DNA from: Micromonospora sp. NBC_00421
Lineage (GTDB): Bacteria; Actinomycetota; Actinomycetes; Mycobacteriales; Micromonosporaceae
Length of the DNA: 64,000 nt
Direction: 5' to 3'
Assembly: GCF_036017915.1 (NCBI RefSeq)
Contig: NZ_CP107929.1
Location: 1,798,001-1,862,000 of the forward strand
Part shown: positions 61,333-64,000 of the stretch, piece by piece
How positions within the stretch are numbered: position 1 is the stretch's first letter
Layout of the letters: each line of letters opens with the position of its first letter
Notes under the pieces: model-generated
What the model was told of the DNA's origin: nothing
Database searches by the model: none
What the model saw: only the letters and a program-made list of their open reading frames with translations
Position numbers and translations under genes: made by a program

Positions 61333-62958
61333 TCAGTGCTCCCGGTAGGTGGCCAGGTCGAAGTCGGCGTGGCCGCCGTCGCCGCCGAGATCCTGGACCC
61401 AGAGGCCGAGGAACGCCCCGGTGAACCCCCAGGCCGCAGGCTCGCCGTCGATGATCAGGGCGGCGTGCTCGTCGGACAGGATTGTCGCGTCCAGGTCGAT
61501 CGGGAGCTGCTGCCAGCCCGCGTCCAGGTCGTAGCCGAAGCGGACCACCGGGCCGTCGAACTCCGCCCGCAGGCCGACCCGGGTGAGGCCGCCGGTGTCG
61601 ACGGTCAGCTCGGGGTGGGCGGTGCGCCGGCCGTTGTCGGAGCTGAGCAGCTCCAGCACGGTCCGGCCGTCGTCCGCCCGGGTCAGGTAGAGGTGGTGCC
61701 AGTTGAGGGTGTTGTAGTAGGCGGTGATCCCGGCCAGCTGACGGTGGTCGACCGGGTCGAACTCGACCACCGTCTCCAGCGCGCACCGGGTCGCGCCCAC
61801 CCGCCGGGCGACCAGGCTGGGGGCCTGCCGTCCCACCGGGGACTGCCCACCGTGCACCCGCAGGTGGGACGGGCGGGACCGCAGGTCGATCCAGTCCGGG
61901 GTGGCCGGTCGGCGCAGCGTCGACCAGGCCGGGCCGAGCTCGGCGGCGTCGAAGTCGTCGGTGGCGGGTTCCGCCGGCCAGGGATGCGCCGGCAGGTCGG
62001 GCGCGGTGATCTCGTCCGACGGCACCCCGCCGGGGATCCGGGGCCAACCACCGGCGGGCCACTCGACCTGCTGGAGCGCCGTCTCCCGGCCCAGCACACA
62101 GCTGCCCAGCGGGGAGTAGGGGCGGCCGACCAGGTGGGCCAGGTACCACCCGCCGTCGGGGGTACGCACCAGGCTGCCGTGGCCGGCCTTCTGCAACCGC
62201 AGATCGGGCCGGCCGACGGAGGTGAGCAGCGGGCCGTCCGGGTCCACCTCGTACGGCCCGAGCAGGTCCCGGGACCGGGCCACGGTGACCTGGTGCTCCC
62301 AGCTGGTGCCGCCCTCCGCGGTGATCAGCCAGTACCACCCGTCGTGGCGGTAGAGGTGCGGACCCTCGGTGACCCCGACCGGGGTGCCGGTGAACAGGAT
62401 CCGGGGCCGGCCGACGAGGCGGCGCGTGGCCCGGTCGTACTGCTGGATCTCGATGCCGCCGAAGCGGTCCCGGCCGGGCCGCCAGTCGGCGCTCATGGCC
62501 AGCAGCCAGGTGGTGCCGTCGTCGTCGTGGAACAGTGCGGCGTCGAAGCCGCGCCCGTGCAGCTTCACCGGGTCCGACCAGGGGCCGGTGATGTCGGGCG
62601 CGGTGATCAGGAAGTTCTGCGGGTCCCAGTAGCCGCTGGCGAAGCTGGCCACGTCGCTGTAGACGAGGTGGAACTCGCCGTCGTGGTAGGTCAGGTCCGG
62701 GGCCCACACCCCGTTGGAGTCGCCGCAGCCGCGCAGGTCGAGCAGGCGACGGTCGGTGATGATCCCGCCCAGCTGTCGCCAGTGCACGAGGTCGCGCGAG
62801 TGGTGCAGGCGCACCCCCGGGTACCACTCGAAGGTCGAGGTGGCCAGGTAGTAGTCGTCGCCGACCCGCAGGATCGACGGATCCGGGTGGAACCCGGCGA
62901 GCACGGGATTGCGGATCGACCGGGCAGCGGTCGCCACTTCAGCGGTGTCGGTCGACAC
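61333..62958 (-). CDS. GH43 beta-xylosidase (GH43_11 type), intracellular, 541 aa
   Basis: A five-bladed propeller of about residues 15-310, NPVLAGFHPDPSILRVGDDY being the GH43 opening with catalytic Asp26. GDSNGVWAPDLTYHDGEFHL is the central Asp region and GVTEGPHLYRHDGWYWL gives the general-acid Glu at about residue 205. A C-terminal beta-sandwich (about 330-541; YYNTLNWHHLYLT) is typical of GH43_11 xylosidases. No signal peptide, so it acts on imported xylo-oligosaccharides. The GTG at 62958 follows GAGGAG at five bases and is preferred to GTG 62964. Confidence 0.94.
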   Translation of the reverse strand: MSTDTAEVATAARSIRNPVLAGFHPDPSILRVGDDYYLATSTFEWYPGVRLHHSRDLVHWRQLGGIITDRRLLDLRGCGDSNGVWAPDLTYHDGEFHLVYSDVASFASGYWDPQNFLITAPDITGPWSDPVKLHGRGFDAALFHDDDGTTWLLAMSADWRPGRDRFGGIEIQQYDRATRRLVGRPRILFTGTPVGVTEGPHLYRHDGWYWLITAEGGTSWEHQVTVARSRDLLGPYEVDPDGPLLTSVGRPDLRLQKAGHGSLVRTPDGGWYLAHLVGRPYSPLGSCVLGRETALQQVEWPAGGWPRIPGGVPSDEITAPDLPAHPWPAEPATDDFDAAELGPAWSTLRRPATPDWIDLRSRPSHLRVHGGQSPVGRQAPSLVARRVGATRCALETVVEFDPVDHRQLAGITAYYNTLNWHHLYLTRADDGRTVLELLSSDNGRRTAHPELTVDTGGLTRVGLRAEFDGPVVRFGYDLDAGWQQLPIDLDATILSDEHAALIIDGEPAAWGFTGAFLGLWVQDLGGDGGHADFDLATYREH

Positions 62959-62980
62959 GGGCACTCCTCGGGGCAGCTCT

Positions 62981-62991
62981 CGAAACTTTCG
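62981..62991. promoter_or_regulatory. Perfect palindrome CGAAACTTTCG upstream of the GH43 gene
   Basis: CGAAA-C-TTTCG lies 23 bases before the GH43 start, with GGAAT directly after. Xylan genes in streptomycetes are known to carry CGAAA/TTTCG palindromes bound by LacI-type repressors (recalled knowledge). It probably controls the GH43 gene. Confidence 0.55.
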
Positions 62992-63120
62992 GAATCATGG
63001 CCATGGTCGGTGAGGCCCTGCACACGCTAGCCGTTTTCACCGCGATAGGACAGAGGTCTTGACCCGCGCGGAAACAACTCGTAGCGTGCCCGCCATCGAT
63101 CGGTAATACCGGCGACGCTC

Positions 63121-63149
63121 TGAAAGTTCCGGAGATACACGTTTCGAAA
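63121..63149. promoter_or_regulatory. Candidate operator pair upstream of the xylan-module solute-binding protein
   Basis: GAAAGTTCCGGAG (63122-63134) followed by the palindrome TTTCGAAA (63142-63149), 55-80 bases before the lipoprotein ATG. Both resemble the elements near the GH10 and GH43 genes, suggesting one common regulator. Confidence 0.45.
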
Positions 63150-63203
63150 TCGCCGGCTCGACCGGCACCCGAGCACCTCGTGAGTCCCCCGAAGGGATTG
63201 ATC

Positions 63204-64000
63204 ATGACCGCGCACCTCTCCCGCAGATCGCTGCTCGGCCTCGTCGGCGCCGGTGCCGGCGCGTACCTGCTCAGCGGTTGCAGCGACGACGCCTCCGACG
63301 ACCCGGACGCCCCGCAGACCATCAACTGGTGGCACATCCAGAACACCGAGCCGATGCTGCCGGTCTGGGCGGCGGTCGCCCAGGAGTACCAGGGCGCGCA
63401 CAGCAACGTGAAGATCGAGATCCAGCCGCTGGAGAACGAGGCGTTCAAGGCCAAGTTGACCACCGCCACCCAGGCCGGCTCCCCGCCGGACCTGTTCCAG
63501 TCCTGGGGCGGTGGGGTGCTCAAGCAGCAGGTGGATGCGGGTCTGGTCAAGGACCTCACCGAGACGGTGGCCCCGTGGAAGGACAGCCTGCTGCCGCTCT
63601 CCCTGGAGCCCTACACGGTCGACGGCAAGATCTACGGGGTGCCGTTCGACATCGGCATGGTCGGCTTCTGGTACAACAAGGACCTCTTCGCCCAGGCCCA
63701 GATCACCGCGCCGCCGGCCACCTGGGCCGAGCTGCTCGACGTGGTCCGCAAGCTCAAGACCGCCGGGATCACCCCGGTGGCGCTGGCCGGCAAGGACAAG
63801 TGGCCGGCCCACTTCTACTGGGCCTACCTGTCCATGCGCATCGGCGGGCTCGGCGCACTTCAGCAGGCCGCCAAGGACAAGAACTTCGAGACCCCCGACT
63901 TCGTGGCCGCCGGTGAGCGGCTCAAGGAGCTGGTCGATCTCCAGCCGTTCCAGAAGGGCTTCCTGGGCGCGGAGTACGGCTCGCCGGACGGTCAGGCCGC
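63204..64000 (+). CDS. Sugar ABC transporter solute-binding lipoprotein, 3' end beyond window
   Basis: Begins MTAHLSRRSLLGLVGAGAGA with a twin-arginine motif and lipobox LLSGC (Cys about 26). The mature start QTINWWHIQNTEPMLPVW and the following DLFQSWGGGVLKQQVDAGLV and IYGVPFDIGMVGFWYNKDLF match CUT1 solute-binding proteins for xylo-oligosaccharides and related sugars (BxlE/XynE-like). GAAGGGA precedes the ATG. About 265 residues are visible of an expected 420 or so. Divergent from the GH43 gene, so permease genes probably follow outside the window. Confidence 0.92.
   Translation, partial: MTAHLSRRSLLGLVGAGAGAYLLSGCSDDASDDPDAPQTINWWHIQNTEPMLPVWAAVAQEYQGAHSNVKIEIQPLENEAFKAKLTTATQAGSPPDLFQSWGGGVLKQQVDAGLVKDLTETVAPWKDSLLPLSLEPYTVDGKIYGVPFDIGMVGFWYNKDLFAQAQITAPPATWAELLDVVRKLKTAGITPVALAGKDKWPAHFYWAYLSMRIGGLGALQQAAKDKNFETPDFVAAGERLKELVDLQPFQKGFLGAEYGSPDGQA

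Overview
The window comes from a very GC-rich actinomycete. Evidence is the GC-saturated third codon positions, frequent GTG starts, Tat/lipoprotein solute-binding proteins, several ECF sigma/anti-sigma pairs, plant-polymer hydrolases with carbohydrate-binding modules, and an actinobacterial-type conjugation ATPase set. The gene content looks most like Micromonosporaceae (Micromonospora or a close relative). That is an inference from gene families, since no rRNA or tRNA gene was seen.

Region by region. 1-7645: the end of a peptide/nickel-type ABC transporter (permease and a fused double ATPase) runs without a break into four luciferase-like flavin monooxygenases and a GNAT acetyltransferase, apparently one scavenging operon. 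7831-11105: a secreted PQQ-type sugar dehydrogenase with a cellulose-binding CBM2, and a membrane-anchored alpha/beta hydrolase. 11168-13220: an ABC ATPase plus multi-spanning membrane partner. 13260-16881: an LplABC-type sugar ABC transporter behind a probable ROK/XylR-type operator. 17146-22344: small metabolic genes and a SigE-like sigma factor with two proteins sharing an unrecognised C-terminal domain. 22364-23520: a cobalamin riboswitch controlling CbtB, CbtA and a histidine phosphatase. 23642-31768: copper/iron genes (PepSY protein, CopC, DyP peroxidase, PCu(A)C chaperone, ECF sigma with zinc-finger anti-sigma, and a large CopC fusion).

31813-36980: pyridoxal kinase, a truncated Rossmann-fold pseudogene, a MocR/EamA divergent pair with overlapping start codons, a DUF817 membrane protein and a small proline-rich protein. 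37168-44618: an unusual envelope locus with two LysM-like membrane proteins, one fused to a mycosin-like subtilase that has lost its catalytic His and Ser, a 719-residue protein of unknown function, and a two-domain transglycosylase-like protein with a ricin lectin. 44828-48262: a GH64 beta-1,3-glucanase with CBM6 and a sigma/anti-sigma pair.

48313-59089: an actinobacterial type IV secretion (conjugation-like) locus. It holds DUF4913, an SLT-like protein with altered active site, a degenerate P-loop protein, two small pilin-like membrane proteins, a VirB8-like candidate, a VirB6-like protein with a collagen-like tail, a split VirB4 (SCO6880-type protein plus ATPase), a VirD4-type coupling ATPase and a repeat-bearing membrane protein. 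No relaxase, integrase, attachment site or tRNA was found beside it, so it may be a domesticated or non-conjugative system. 59231-64000: a polysaccharide deacetylase followed by a xylan module (GH10 xylanase, GH43 xylosidase, sugar-binding lipoprotein running off the window) that shares repeated TTCCGGAA-like motifs in its intergenic regions.

The strongest candidates for something undescribed are the relaxase-less T4SS with its collagen-like tail and altered SLT proteins, the pseudo-mycosin/LysM locus, and the SigE operon with its duplicated domain.
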